DNA from: Candidatus Neomicrothrix sp. UBA2131
Lineage (GTDB): Bacteria > Actinomycetota > Acidimicrobiia > Acidimicrobiales > MedAcidi-G1
Reading direction: 5' to 3'
Length of the DNA: 33,923 nt
Assembly: GCA_002329075.1 (NCBI GenBank)
Contig: DCXR01000025.1
Span: 24,290 to 58,212 of the forward strand
Below are positions 7,814-15,773 of the stretch, piece by piece. Made by a program: the position numbers and the translations under genes. The notes under the pieces were generated by a model, which saw nothing but the letters and a program-made list of their open reading frames with translations, did not search any database and had not been told where the DNA came from. Position 1 is the first letter of the stretch. Every line of letters begins with the position of its first letter.

Positions 7814-8230
7814 ATGAGCCTCGACGGCACCCAGACACACGAGAACCTCAAGGCCGCCTTCGCCGGCGAGTCACAGGCCAACCGCCGCTACCTCTACTTC
7901 GCCAAGGTCGCCGACGTCGAGGGCTACCCCGACATAGCCGGCAACTTCCGCGACACCGCCGAAGGCGAGACCGGCCACGCACACGGCCACCTCGACTACA
8001 TCAAGACGGTGGGCGATCCGGCCACCGGCCTGCCGATCGGCGACACCCTCGAGAACCTGGCGGCGGCCGTCGCCGGTGAGACCCACGAGTACACCGACAT
8101 GTACCCGGGCATGGCCAGGACCGCCCGCGAAGAGGGCTTCGAGGAGATCGCCGACTGGTTCGAGACCCTCGCCAAGGCCGAGAAGGCCCACGCCGGCCGC
8201 TTCCAGTCGCTGCTCGACGACAACAGCTGA
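7814..8230 (+). CDS. Rubrerythrin-type ferritin-like diiron protein
   Basis: A 138-residue four-helix protein of the rubrerythrin family, which reduces peroxide at a non-heme diiron centre. The ATG at 7814 is preceded by AGGAG at good spacing. Likely iron ligands are visible in AGESQANRRY (Glu18), in the two E/H-rich helices AEGETGHAHGH and AGETHEYTDMY, and in AKAEKAHAGRF. The C-terminal rubredoxin domain of classic rubrerythrin is absent, so this is the short erythrin form that needs a separate electron donor. It heads the conserved trio with the Fe-S protein at 8323 and DUF3501 at 9696, and it follows the SelW-like selenoprotein. Confidence 0.9.
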   Translation: MSLDGTQTHENLKAAFAGESQANRRYLYFAKVADVEGYPDIAGNFRDTAEGETGHAHGHLDYIKTVGDPATGLPIGDTLENLAAAVAGETHEYTDMYPGMARTAREEGFEEIADWFETLAKAEKAHAGRFQSLLDDNS

Positions 8231-8259
8231 GCACGCGGGCCCGCAGATTCTCCAGGAAT

Positions 8260-8302
8260 GCGTCTCACCGGCCGTCTCCTCCGGGGGCGGCCGGTGAGAC
8301 GC
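8260..8302 (+). terminator. Long hairpin between rubrerythrin and the Fe-S protein genes
   Basis: GCGTCTCACCGGCCG (8260-8274) pairs with its exact complement at 8288-8302 across a 13-base loop, giving a 15-bp perfect stem. There is no T-run after it. It sits 30 bases after the rubrerythrin stop and 20 bases before the next ATG. It may be an attenuating or mRNA-stabilising hairpin that gives more rubrerythrin than Fe-S protein, or a processing site. Confidence 0.6.
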
Positions 8303-8322
8303 GTCTGAACGAAAACCCGCCC

Positions 8323-9699
8323 ATGGCCACGCCGATCCCCTACGAACCCACGCCGGGCCTCACCTACGACCCGGCCGACGGGCACTACTGGGACCCCGAT
8401 GCCCTGCGGAGCGAGGTCCTGCGCACCTTCGAGATCTGCCACGGATGCCGCATGTGCTTCAAGTACTGCGACAGCTTCCCATCGCTGTTCTCGTTCATCG
8501 ACGACCGCCACGACGGCGACGTCCGGGCGGTCACCGACGCCGAGACCGACCTGGTCATGGACGCCTGTTTCCAGTGCAAGCTGTGCGAGGTCCAGTGCCC
8601 GTACACGGTGCGCGACTCACACGAGTTCCAACTCGACTTCCCGAAGTTGGTGCACCGCCACAGGGCCCAGCGCCGGCGTGCCGGAGGAGGCACCCCCAGG
8701 CAGCGCCTCCGCGACAACCTGTTGGGCAATCCCGACAGGACCGCCCGCATGGCCCGCGCCACAGGCGGCCTCGCCAACACGCTGAACAGCCGCAGCAGCA
8801 TCCACCGGCGCTTCCTCGAAAGGCTCGTCGGCATCCACCCCGAAAAGGACCTGCCGTCGTTCGCCCGGCAGACCTTCACCGCATGGGCGAGGAAGCGGGG
8901 CCTGATCGGTCGACCCGACAGGGGCGAGGTCGTGCTGTTCCCCACCTGCTACGTCGAGCACAACGAACCCGAGGTGGGCCACGACACGGTGGCGGTACTC
9001 GAGCGCAACGGAGTGGAAGTCACCTGTGAAAAGGGCCTCGAATGCTGTGGAATGCCGGCCTGGGAGTCGGGCGACCTCGACACCCTCCGCCGAAAGGCAA
9101 CCGCCAACCTCGACCGGCTGGGTCCACATGTCGAAGCCGGCAAGACCGTGGTCGCCATCAACCCGACCTGTTCGATGATGCTGCGCAGGGAATATCCCGA
9201 ACTCGTCGCACCCGAGGACCGGGAACGGGCACAGGCGCTCGCCGACCGGGTGGCCGACCCCAGCGAATTCCTGTGGTCGATCCGCGATGAGGACCGCTTC
9301 GACGACGGCTTCGCCAGCACGCCCGGCAACGTCGCCTACCACGCCCCCTGCCACCTCCGGGCCCAGGCGGTCGGCTTCAAGGGCCGTGACCTGCTGCGCA
9401 GGGTCCCCGGCGTGACACCCTCCACCACCATGGAATGCTGCGGCCACGACGGCACCTTCGCCATGAAGAACGAGGGCTACGAAGTCTCGGTCCGTATCGG
9501 GCAGAAGGCCTTCGACGGTGTGACGACCGCTGCCGACACCACCGGATCGGAGGTGTGGGCCACGGACTGCCCGTTGGCGGCGTTGCAGTTCGCCCAGCAC
9601 GCTGGCCGCCGACCGATGCACCCCATGTCGATCCTGGCCCGGGCCTACGAGCCTGACGGCTTCCCCACCCCCGTCGAGCCCCACGACGAGCCGGCATGA
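8323..9699 (+). CDS. Heterodisulfide reductase-related Fe-S protein (two 4Fe-4S plus two CCG domains)
   Basis: A 458-residue soluble protein with two cysteine clusters typical of 4Fe-4S ferredoxin modules, CHGCRMCFKYC near residue 39 and CFQCKLCEVQCPY near 84. Two cysteine-rich CCG domains follow: PTCYVEHN with ECCGMPAWESG (about residues 207-250) and APCHLRAQ with ECCGHDGTF (about 342-380). Proteins of this build (GlpC, HdrB/D, LutA relatives) pass electrons between quinones or ferredoxins and disulfide or flavin partners. The conserved neighbourhood with rubrerythrin and DUF3501 suggests that it supplies electrons to the diiron protein; this is inference. Its stop overlaps the start of the DUF3501 gene by four bases (ATGA). 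Confidence 0.88.
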   Translation: MATPIPYEPTPGLTYDPADGHYWDPDALRSEVLRTFEICHGCRMCFKYCDSFPSLFSFIDDRHDGDVRAVTDAETDLVMDACFQCKLCEVQCPYTVRDSHEFQLDFPKLVHRHRAQRRRAGGGTPRQRLRDNLLGNPDRTARMARATGGLANTLNSRSSIHRRFLERLVGIHPEKDLPSFARQTFTAWARKRGLIGRPDRGEVVLFPTCYVEHNEPEVGHDTVAVLERNGVEVTCEKGLECCGMPAWESGDLDTLRRKATANLDRLGPHVEAGKTVVAINPTCSMMLRREYPELVAPEDRERAQALADRVADPSEFLWSIRDEDRFDDGFASTPGNVAYHAPCHLRAQAVGFKGRDLLRRVPGVTPSTTMECCGHDGTFAMKNEGYEVSVRIGQKAFDGVTTAADTTGSEVWATDCPLAALQFAQHAGRRPMHPMSILARAYEPDGFPTPVEPHDEPA

Positions 9700-10277
9700 G
9701 CGACACCCCACACGGCCCCCACCACGTCCGCCGCGGCGAGATCGTCGACTTCCAGACCTACGACGACGACCGCGCGGCCACCCGTACCGAAGTCATGGCC
9801 CTGAAGCGACCCCGCCGAATCCACGTAGGCGAGCACCTCACCTTCCTGTTCGAGAACCACGACACCATCCGTTACCAGATCCAGGAGATGGTACGCGTCG
9901 AACGGATCGTGCGCGAGGCGAGCATCCAGCAGGAACTCGACACCTACAACGAACTCCTCGGGGGTCCGGGCCAACTGGGTTGTGCACTCCTCATCGAGAT
10001 CGAGGACGAGGCGAAGCGCCGGCCACTGCTCGAGGCATGGATGGGCCTCCAGGAACGCCTCTACGCCGTGACCGCAGACGGCGACCGTGGCTACGCCGGC
10101 TTCGACCCCGCCCAGGTCGGGCGTGGGCGCCTCTCCTCGGTCCAGTACCTGACCTTCACGCTGCCCTCACCGCCGGTCTCCATCGGCTGCGACTTCCCCG
10201 GCCTCGAGGCCGAGGTGGCGCTGGACGAGGAACAACGGGCGGCCCTCGCCGCAGACCTGGCCTCCACCCGCGGCTGA
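9696..10277 (+). CDS. DUF3501 family protein
   Basis: A 193-residue soluble protein matching DUF3501: an acidic N-terminal segment ending in a short helix (GEIVDFQTYDDDR), then KRPRRIHVGEHLTFLFENHDT and RYQIQEMVRVERI, then the YNELLGG and CALLIEIEDE segments. No catalytic role is established. It starts inside the stop codon of the Fe-S protein and is almost certainly translated with it. The family is repeatedly found beside rubrerythrin and CCG-domain Fe-S proteins, so it is probably an accessory of that redox trio. Confidence 0.88.
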   Translation: MSDTPHGPHHVRRGEIVDFQTYDDDRAATRTEVMALKRPRRIHVGEHLTFLFENHDTIRYQIQEMVRVERIVREASIQQELDTYNELLGGPGQLGCALLIEIEDEAKRRPLLEAWMGLQERLYAVTADGDRGYAGFDPAQVGRGRLSSVQYLTFTLPSPPVSIGCDFPGLEAEVALDEEQRAALAADLASTRG

Positions 10278-10321
10278 GGGCTCGGGCCACTCCGGACCCT
10301 CGGCAGACGGCCGGTGGCCAC

Positions 10322-10327
10322 TACTGT
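10322..10327 (+). promoter_or_regulatory. Possible leaderless -10 box for the first diiron gene
   Basis: TACTGT stands exactly six bases before the ATG at 10334, as do the -10 candidates before the TetR gene and the gene at 17772. No Shine-Dalgarno sequence is present. The -35 region is not convincing. Confidence 0.35.
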
Positions 10328-10333
10328 CGTGGC

Positions 10334-11395
10334 ATGAGCACGCTGGCTTATGGGGAGCACCTCGACGACATCCGCGTCGAGTTCGACACCCTCTACACCT
10401 GGGACTACGACCGCAGCCGCGACGGGCTGAACCGCCTCTACGAGAAGGCCAAGCGCGCCCAGTGGAACGTCAGCGACGACCTCGACTGGTCGACGCCGGT
10501 GGATCCGTGGCGCCTGATCGCCCTGCAGGCAGAGGCGACCGGCGTTCCCCCGGGCTTCCCGGGCCGGGCACTGGCGGAGATTCCCGGCTCACCGGTCGCC
10601 GACTGGGACGAGGACCGCTGGATCGACTTCGCCGTCCATTCGCAATGCGCCTCGCTCAGCCAGTTCCTCCATGGCGAGCAGGGCGCCATGCTGTGCGCCT
10701 CCCGCCTGGTCGAGTCGGTGCCCTGGATCGACGCCAAGTACTACGCCTCCACCCAGGTGGTCGACGAGGCCCGCCACGTCGAGGCCTTCCACCGGTACCT
10801 CGACGAGAAGATGCCGACCACCTTCCCGATCAACGACAACCTCAAGACGCTGCTCGACCAGTTGCTCCAGGGCTCCCAGTGGGACCTCGTCTACCTCGGC
10901 ATGCAGGTAGTGGTCGAAGGCCTGGCACTGGCGGCGTTCGGCATGATGATGGGGACCACCCAGGATCCACTGCTCAAGCAGATGATCCGCTACATCATGG
11001 CTGACGAGGCCCGACACGTGGCCTTCGGCATCCTCTCGCTCCAGGAGATCTACGACGACCTGTCGTCCGCCGACTTCCGAGAGCGCCAGGAGTTCGCCTA
11101 CGAGGCGTGCGACCTGATGCGCCGCCGCTCCCTGAATGCCGAACTGTGGCCCTCGTTCGGCGTGTCGAACGACGACATCATTGCGCTCCTGCCACCGACC
11201 CGAACCCAGCAGCGCTTCCAGCACCTGATCTTCTCGAAGATCGTGCCCAACTGCAAGAGGCTCGGGCTGCTCGACCACCGAGACGGCTGGCTGCGGGAGC
11301 GCTTCACCGAGATGGGGATCATCCAGTACGAAGACTTCTCGACCGAGGCCGAGGAGTTGACGGTCGACTCGGCGATCGAGCCCGGCGAGGGTTAG
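10334..11395 (+). CDS. Ribonucleotide-reductase-like diiron ferritin-superfamily protein (paralog 1)
   Basis: A 353-residue helical protein. Two D-E-A-R-H motifs, DEARHVEAF near residue 142 and DEARHVAFG near 223, plus LHGEQGA near 112 and VEGLALAAF near 193, give the Glu/Glu-His/Glu/Glu-His pattern of a diiron-oxo site as in ribonucleotide reductase R2 and AurF-like N-oxygenases. Its function is not known. It is clearly paralogous to the protein at 14628: long stretches such as PWIDAKYYA, VEGLALAAF and SKIVPNCK are shared. It is preceded by a likely leaderless promoter and ends four bases into the convergent oxidoreductase gene. Expected to be an oxygen-activating oxidase, desaturase or oxygenase; substrate unassigned. 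Confidence 0.8.
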   Translation: MSTLAYGEHLDDIRVEFDTLYTWDYDRSRDGLNRLYEKAKRAQWNVSDDLDWSTPVDPWRLIALQAEATGVPPGFPGRALAEIPGSPVADWDEDRWIDFAVHSQCASLSQFLHGEQGAMLCASRLVESVPWIDAKYYASTQVVDEARHVEAFHRYLDEKMPTTFPINDNLKTLLDQLLQGSQWDLVYLGMQVVVEGLALAAFGMMMGTTQDPLLKQMIRYIMADEARHVAFGILSLQEIYDDLSSADFRERQEFAYEACDLMRRRSLNAELWPSFGVSNDDIIALLPPTRTQQRFQHLIFSKIVPNCKRLGLLDHRDGWLRERFTEMGIIQYEDFSTEAEELTVDSAIEPGEG

Positions 11396-12243
11396 AGGTC
11401 CTTCACCACCTCCACGAATTGGTCGAGGAGCGGCAACACCTCGTCGGCACCGGCGGATGGCAGTCCGAACAGGGCCCGGTCGATCCCGGCCTCGGCCATC
11501 GCCTCCACTGCCGCACGCTCGGGCGGGGCGTAGTAGATGCTCAACTCCACCTCGGCGGGGTCGCGCCCGGCTCGTTCGCAGGCCTCGTCCCGCTGGGCCG
11601 CGACCGTTGCCGGGTCGAACCCGTCGTCCCCGCGTCCGGCGATGGGGATCCAGCCGTCGCCGTACCGGACGGCGCGCTCGAGGCCGCCGGGGTACACGCC
11701 GCCCACGTGGATCGGCGGATGCGGAGACTGCAACGGCTTCGGGTTCTGGTGGATGGGTGCGAAGTCGACCTGGTCACCGTGGTACTCGGCGCCGTCGGCG
11801 GCCCAGATCGCCTGCATGGCCTCGACGCGTTCCCGCATCAGGCCGAAGCGGCGGGACGGGTCGGTGCCGTGGTTGGCCATCTCCTCCTCGTTCCAGCCGG
11901 CACCGACGCCGAACAGGAACCGGCCGCCGGAGAGCACGTCGAGGCTGGTGACCTGCTTGGCCGTGTGGATCGGGTCGCGCTCGACCACCAGGCAGATGCC
12001 GGTGCCGACCTTGAGGTGCTCGGTGGCGGTGGCCGCAGCGGTCAGCCAGACGAACGGGTCCATCGTGTCGTAGTACATCTGCGGCATGTCAGGGCCGCCC
12101 GGCCAGGGAGAGGCACGGTCGACCGGGATGTGGCTGTGTTCGGCCACCCACAACGACTCGAAACCCCGCTCCTCGAGGGTCGTCGCCAACTCGACGGGGC
12201 CGATGGCGTACTCAGTCGGGAAGATGCAGGCGGCGCTGTGCAA
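11392..12243 (-). CDS. Luciferase-like F420/FMN-dependent oxidoreductase
   Basis: I start this gene at TTG 12243, seven bases after a perfect AAGGAG that overlaps the end of the upstream SDR gene; the ATG 24 bases further up has no such signal and would add a poor N-terminus. The 283-residue protein begins MHSAACIFPTEYAIGP and has ERGFESLWVAEHSHIP, TEHLKVGTGI, RFLFGVGAGWNEEEMANHG and HPPIHVGGVY. These are marks of the actinobacterial F420-dependent luciferase-like class with a TIM-barrel fold. Last gene of the minus-strand crotonase/SDR cluster, so it probably reduces or oxidises an intermediate of the same lipid pathway. Cofactor not provable from sequence alone. Confidence 0.85.
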   Translation of the reverse strand: MHSAACIFPTEYAIGPVELATTLEERGFESLWVAEHSHIPVDRASPWPGGPDMPQMYYDTMDPFVWLTAAATATEHLKVGTGICLVVERDPIHTAKQVTSLDVLSGGRFLFGVGAGWNEEEMANHGTDPSRRFGLMRERVEAMQAIWAADGAEYHGDQVDFAPIHQNPKPLQSPHPPIHVGGVYPGGLERAVRYGDGWIPIAGRGDDGFDPATVAAQRDEACERAGRDPAEVELSIYYAPPERAAVEAMAEAGIDRALFGLPSAGADEVLPLLDQFVEVVKDL

Positions 12244-12247
12244 GGGA

Positions 12248-13141
12248 CTACTCCTTGGGAAACGCACCGCGGCCCAGCTGGTCGCGGACCGTGGTCACGG
12301 GTGGGCTGGTGAGGTTACGGCGCTGCCAGTTGGCGCCGTCGACGACGAGTGTGTGGCCGGAGATGAAGCGGGCGTAGGGCGAGGCCAGGAAGGTGGCCGC
12401 CCAACCCAGCTCCTGGCGCTCGCCCACCCGCATCGCCGGCTGCAGCGGGTCCTTCTCATGCGTCAGGTCGAGGCTGGCCCGGATGTCGTCGGTCATGTCC
12501 TCGTGTGGGAACAGGCCCGGCACCAGCCCGTTGACCTGGATGCCGGAGGGACCCCATTCGACGGCGAGCGTCTCGACCATGTTCTTCACCCCGGCCTTGG
12601 CGGCGGCCGAGTGGGCGAAGCCGGGCCCACCCGTCCATGCATAGGAGGCACCCACGTTCACGATCGACGCCGGTGTGCCGGCAGCGAGGTGGCGGCGGGC
12701 GAACTCTCTGCTGACCAGGAAGGTGCCGTTGAGCGTGATGTCGACGACCGTGCGCCAGGCGTTGGGCGAGAGGTCCTCGGCCGGTGACGGGAAGTTGGCG
12801 GCAGCGTTGTTGACGAGCACCCGGGGCAGGCCGAAGCGACCCTCGGCGGCGTCGAAGGCTGCAGCGACCGCCTCGGCGTCACGGATGTCGCATTCGACGA
12901 CCTCGACCTCGGCGTCGAGGGCCTCGATGGCTGCCCGGCCGGCGGCGAGGTGCTCCGGATTGCGGCTGGCGACGACTATCGATGCCCCCAGGCGGGCGAA
13001 CTCGACGGCGATGGCCTTGCCGAGGCCGGTGCCGGCGCCGGTGACGAACACCGTGTCGCCTTCGTAGGTGCCGGCGGGCAGGGCGCTGGCGCCCTGGGGT
13101 GGCGGGGCTGGCAGGCCCGGCACTTCGGAATCGCCCCTCAT
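12248..13141 (-). CDS. SDR, 2,4-dienoyl-CoA reductase-like
   Basis: A 297-residue short-chain dehydrogenase starting at ATG 13141, whose first bases overlap the crotonase stop (ATGA). The cofactor site VFVTGAGTGLGKAIA is near residue 31 and LVNNAAANFPSPAEDLS near 108. At the place of the usual YxxxK the sequence reads FAHSAAAKAGV, keeping the Lys but not the Tyr. This is the pattern of NADPH-dependent 2,4-dienoyl-CoA reductases, with NAAANF as a further match, rather than a classical alcohol SDR. It would process unsaturated acyl-CoAs in beta-oxidation. The frame is open further upstream but that part overlaps the crotonase gene. Confidence 0.8.
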   Translation of the reverse strand: MRGDSEVPGLPAPPPQGASALPAGTYEGDTVFVTGAGTGLGKAIAVEFARLGASIVVASRNPEHLAAGRAAIEALDAEVEVVECDIRDAEAVAAAFDAAEGRFGLPRVLVNNAAANFPSPAEDLSPNAWRTVVDITLNGTFLVSREFARRHLAAGTPASIVNVGASYAWTGGPGFAHSAAAKAGVKNMVETLAVEWGPSGIQVNGLVPGLFPHEDMTDDIRASLDLTHEKDPLQPAMRVGERQELGWAATFLASPYARFISGHTLVVDGANWQRRNLTSPPVTTVRDQLGRGAFPKE

Positions 13142-13866
13142 GTCTGGCCGCGTTCCTGGTTGAGGCGCGTCTGGAAGGTGCGCTCTTCGGCCATCGAGGA
13201 GGCGATTCCGGGTCGGGCCAGGTTGCCGATCACCCGGCGGGCCAGTGCCACGGTCCCGGGGTCGGCTGCGGCGACCTCCTCGGCCATCTCCCGCACGGTG
13301 GCGTCGAGTTCGTCGTTGGACACCACCCGGGACACGATCCCGTACCGGAGTGCCTCGGCGGCGTCGAGTCGTCGACCGGTGAGCACCATGTCGCTGACGA
13401 GGCCGTGTCCGCACATCCCGTAGAGCACGCCCATGCCGCCGGTGTCGGGGATCACGCCGTGGCCGAGCTCGGGGAGCATGAAGCGGGCGTCCTCGGCGGC
13501 CACCCGGACGTCGCACAGCAGGGCACGCTGGAACGAGCCGCCGATGGCCCAGCCCTGGATGGCCACGATGACCGGCGCCTCGAGTTCCCAGAGCTGCTGG
13601 ATACCGTCGTGGCCCCGCCGCATCAGCGCTGCATGCTCGTCGGCGGTCAGGGGCACGCCGATCGCCGAGACGTCGCGGCCCGAGGACCACGACCTTCCCT
13701 CGCCCCGCCAGATCACTGCCCGAACCTCCGGGTTCGCCTTCAGTTCACCCAGGATCTCGAAGAGGCGGGCGTCCATGGCGTCGTCGAAGGCGTTGTGCTT
13801 CTCGACGTTGTCGTTCGTGATCGTGGCGATCGGACCATCGACATCGAGCCGGACGCGTGTCTCCAT
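13138..13866 (-). CDS. Enoyl-CoA hydratase/isomerase (crotonase) family protein
   Basis: A 242-residue crotonase-fold protein starting METRVRLDV at 13866; longer frames run into the divergent regulator. The oxyanion-hole segments are present: GRDVSAIG near residue 64 and AIQGWAIGGSFQRALLCDVRVA near 100. The ARFMLPELGHGVIPDTGG segment keeps the second catalytic Glu (PEL). The first catalytic Glu of classical hydratase (GGxCE) is replaced by Gln here (GGSFQ), so it may be an isomerase, hydrolase or other crotonase reaction rather than a hydratase. It is the first gene of the minus-strand lipid operon and faces the TetR gene across a shared operator. Confidence 0.82.
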   Translation of the reverse strand: METRVRLDVDGPIATITNDNVEKHNAFDDAMDARLFEILGELKANPEVRAVIWRGEGRSWSSGRDVSAIGVPLTADEHAALMRRGHDGIQQLWELEAPVIVAIQGWAIGGSFQRALLCDVRVAAEDARFMLPELGHGVIPDTGGMGVLYGMCGHGLVSDMVLTGRRLDAAEALRYGIVSRVVSNDELDATVREMAEEVAAADPGTVALARRVIGNLARPGIASSMAEERTFQTRLNQERGQT

Positions 13867-13913
13867 CAGTCGGACACTACGCGGCGACCCGGCGTCGGTC
13901 CTGTCCGGCCGGT

Positions 13914-13941
13914 TTGACGAGGTGATAATGACAATTATCAT
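13914..13941 (+). promoter_or_regulatory. Promoter of the TetR gene, leaderless
   Basis: TTGACG (13914-13919), a 16-base spacer and TATCAT (13936-13941) form a good -35/-10 pair. The -10 ends six bases before the ATG at 13948, so transcription should start at or next to the start codon. Confidence 0.6.
13923..13940. promoter_or_regulatory. Palindromic operator between TetR and the crotonase operon
   Basis: TGATAAT and ATTATCA are perfect 7-bp inverted arms separated by GACA. This AT-rich palindrome stands out from its GC-rich surroundings, overlaps the core promoter of the TetR gene and lies between two divergent genes. It is the natural binding site for the TetR protein encoded next to it, controlling itself and probably the crotonase operon. 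Confidence 0.75.
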
Positions 13942-13947
13942 GCGGGC

Positions 13948-14631
13948 ATGGCAACGGGGACCCATGGAACTCAGCCACGCGCGCCCACTTCGGAGTCGGG
14001 CGCCCTCACCGGGCGACTCCTCCACGCCGCCGCCGAGGTCTTTGCCGAAAGGGGCTACGAGAAGGCCGGCGTCGCCGAGATCGCCCGTCGGGCGGGCGTC
14101 ACCACCGGCGCCATCTACAGCCGCTACACCGGCAAGGCTGAACTCCTCCTCGACGCAGTCGACCACCATGTATCCGACGACATCGAACAGTTGCTGCGTA
14201 GCGAGCACCCCGGCGAATCGGCGACCGACGTCCTGGCGTCGATCGGCAGCCACCTCCTCGACGACCTACCCACCGGCAGCGGCCTCTTCCTCGAGGCCAT
14301 CGTCGCAGGGCGCCGCGACCCCGAACTGGCCGACGCCATCAGGCGCCGTGTCGAGGACGAGGACGCCCATCTGGCCAGGTTGTTCGACGAGGCCACCACC
14401 GATGGCCTGTTCGACCCCGATCTCGACCGCCTGGCCACCGTCCGCCTAGCCCACGCCATCGGCTTCGGCATGACCCTCACCCGGGCCATGGGTCTCGAAC
14501 TACCCGAGGCCAGGGCCTGGACCACCGTCATCGACCGCGTCATCGCCGCCGTGGCGCTGCCCGAGACACAGGCACAAGACCCGAGTTCACCGATTTCCGA
14601 GACCGCACGACAAACAGGAGCCCCCCAGTGA
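13948..14631 (+). CDS. TetR-family transcriptional regulator
   Basis: A 227-residue regulator. After a short tail, residues 22-70 form the TetR DNA-binding domain: LLHAAAEVFAERGYEKA, then the helix-turn-helix VAEIARRAGVTTGAIYSRYTGK. The C-terminal half is a helical ligand domain without further recognisable motifs. It diverges from the crotonase operon across the palindrome at 13923-13940, and its stop overlaps the GTG start of the diiron gene at 14628, so it is co-transcribed with that gene. It is likely a repressor released by an acyl-CoA or a related lipid, as many actinobacterial TetRs beside such operons are; that is inference. Confidence 0.9.
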   Translation: MATGTHGTQPRAPTSESGALTGRLLHAAAEVFAERGYEKAGVAEIARRAGVTTGAIYSRYTGKAELLLDAVDHHVSDDIEQLLRSEHPGESATDVLASIGSHLLDDLPTGSGLFLEAIVAGRRDPELADAIRRRVEDEDAHLARLFDEATTDGLFDPDLDRLATVRLAHAIGFGMTLTRAMGLELPEARAWTTVIDRVIAAVALPETQAQDPSSPISETARQTGAPQ

Positions 14632-15773
14632 CCACCACCGAACCACAACCCGACTACGCCTCCGACCTGGCCGAGTACGCCAACGATCCCGAGCGGATCA
14701 CCGAGTACTCCGTCTGGAACGACGACGTCACGTCGGTGATCCACACCGTCGAGGACAACGCCGACGCCATCTTCACCTGGCGCTACGACAAGGGCGAGAG
14801 GGCACGGCTCGACAAGCTCTACGAGAAGGCCAAGACCTCACAGTGGAACGGCCAGACCGACCTCGACTGGTCGATCGACGTCGACCCCTACAAGACCCTC
14901 GCCCCCGCCGCCCCCCTCGAGGTCGAGTACTTCGCAGAGAACCCCGAGTCGCCCCTGCACAAGCTCACCGAGGACGAATGGGCCGACCTCGGTGTCGAGT
15001 CCATGAACTGGAGCCTGTCGCAGTTCATGCACGGCGAACAGGGTGCCCTGCTGTGCACCGCCAAGATCGTCGAGACCGTTCCGTGGATCGACGCCAAGTA
15101 CTACGCCGCCACCCAGGTGATGGACGAGGCCCGCCACGTCGAGGTCTTCGCCCAGTACCTCGACCAGAAGCTCGACGGCATCAAGTACCCGTGCAACACG
15201 CATCTGGGCCTGCTCCTCGACGACATCCTCGAGGACAGCCGCTGGGACATGACCTACCTCGGCATGCAGATAATGGTCGAGGGCCTGGCGCTGGCCGCGT
15301 TCAGCTTCATGCACCAGACCACCGAGGAGCCGCTGCTCAAGAAGTTGCTGCGCTACGTCATGAGCGACGAGGCCCGCCACGTGGCCTTCGGCGTGCTCAG
15401 CCTCCAGGAGGTGTACCAGGAGCTCTCCGCAGCCGAACTGCGCGACCGTCAGGAGTTCGCCTTCGAGGCCGCCCTGCGCATGCGCGACCGGTTCATGCGC
15501 CAGGAGGTCTGGGAGCGCATGGGCGTCGACGTCAAGGACATGGTCAAGTACACGCTCGCCATGCCCGACGAGTTGCGCGTCTTCCAGCGCCTGCTGTTCT
15601 CCAAGATCGTGCCCAACTGCAAGAAGTTGGGCCTGCTCGACGCCGGCGACGGCTGGCTGCGCGACCGGTTCACCGATATCGGCGTCATCGAGTTCGAGGA
15701 CTGGATCGACACCGGCGAGGAGTACGCCGACCTCGACGAGGTCGCCAAGGACCGTGAAGCGGCTCAGGCGTAG
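14628..15773 (+). CDS. Ribonucleotide-reductase-like diiron ferritin-superfamily protein (paralog 2)
   Basis: A 381-residue paralog of the protein at 10334. GTG 14628 overlaps the TetR stop (GTGA) and is preceded by AGGAG. It has the same diiron motifs: FMHGEQGALL near residue 132, MDEARHVEVF near 165, VEGLALAAFSF near 216 and SDEARHVAFG near 245. Compared with paralog 1 it has a longer N-terminus (about 45 residues before the shared YDK segment) and a shorter insertion after DVDPY. Its coupling to TetR suggests inducible expression, unlike paralog 1, which seems to have its own promoter. The reaction is unknown; an oxygen-dependent step on a lipid or acid is a reasonable guess. Confidence 0.8.
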   Translation: MTTTEPQPDYASDLAEYANDPERITEYSVWNDDVTSVIHTVEDNADAIFTWRYDKGERARLDKLYEKAKTSQWNGQTDLDWSIDVDPYKTLAPAAPLEVEYFAENPESPLHKLTEDEWADLGVESMNWSLSQFMHGEQGALLCTAKIVETVPWIDAKYYAATQVMDEARHVEVFAQYLDQKLDGIKYPCNTHLGLLLDDILEDSRWDMTYLGMQIMVEGLALAAFSFMHQTTEEPLLKKLLRYVMSDEARHVAFGVLSLQEVYQELSAAELRDRQEFAFEAALRMRDRFMRQEVWERMGVDVKDMVKYTLAMPDELRVFQRLLFSKIVPNCKKLGLLDAGDGWLRDRFTDIGVIEFEDWIDTGEEYADLDEVAKDREAAQA

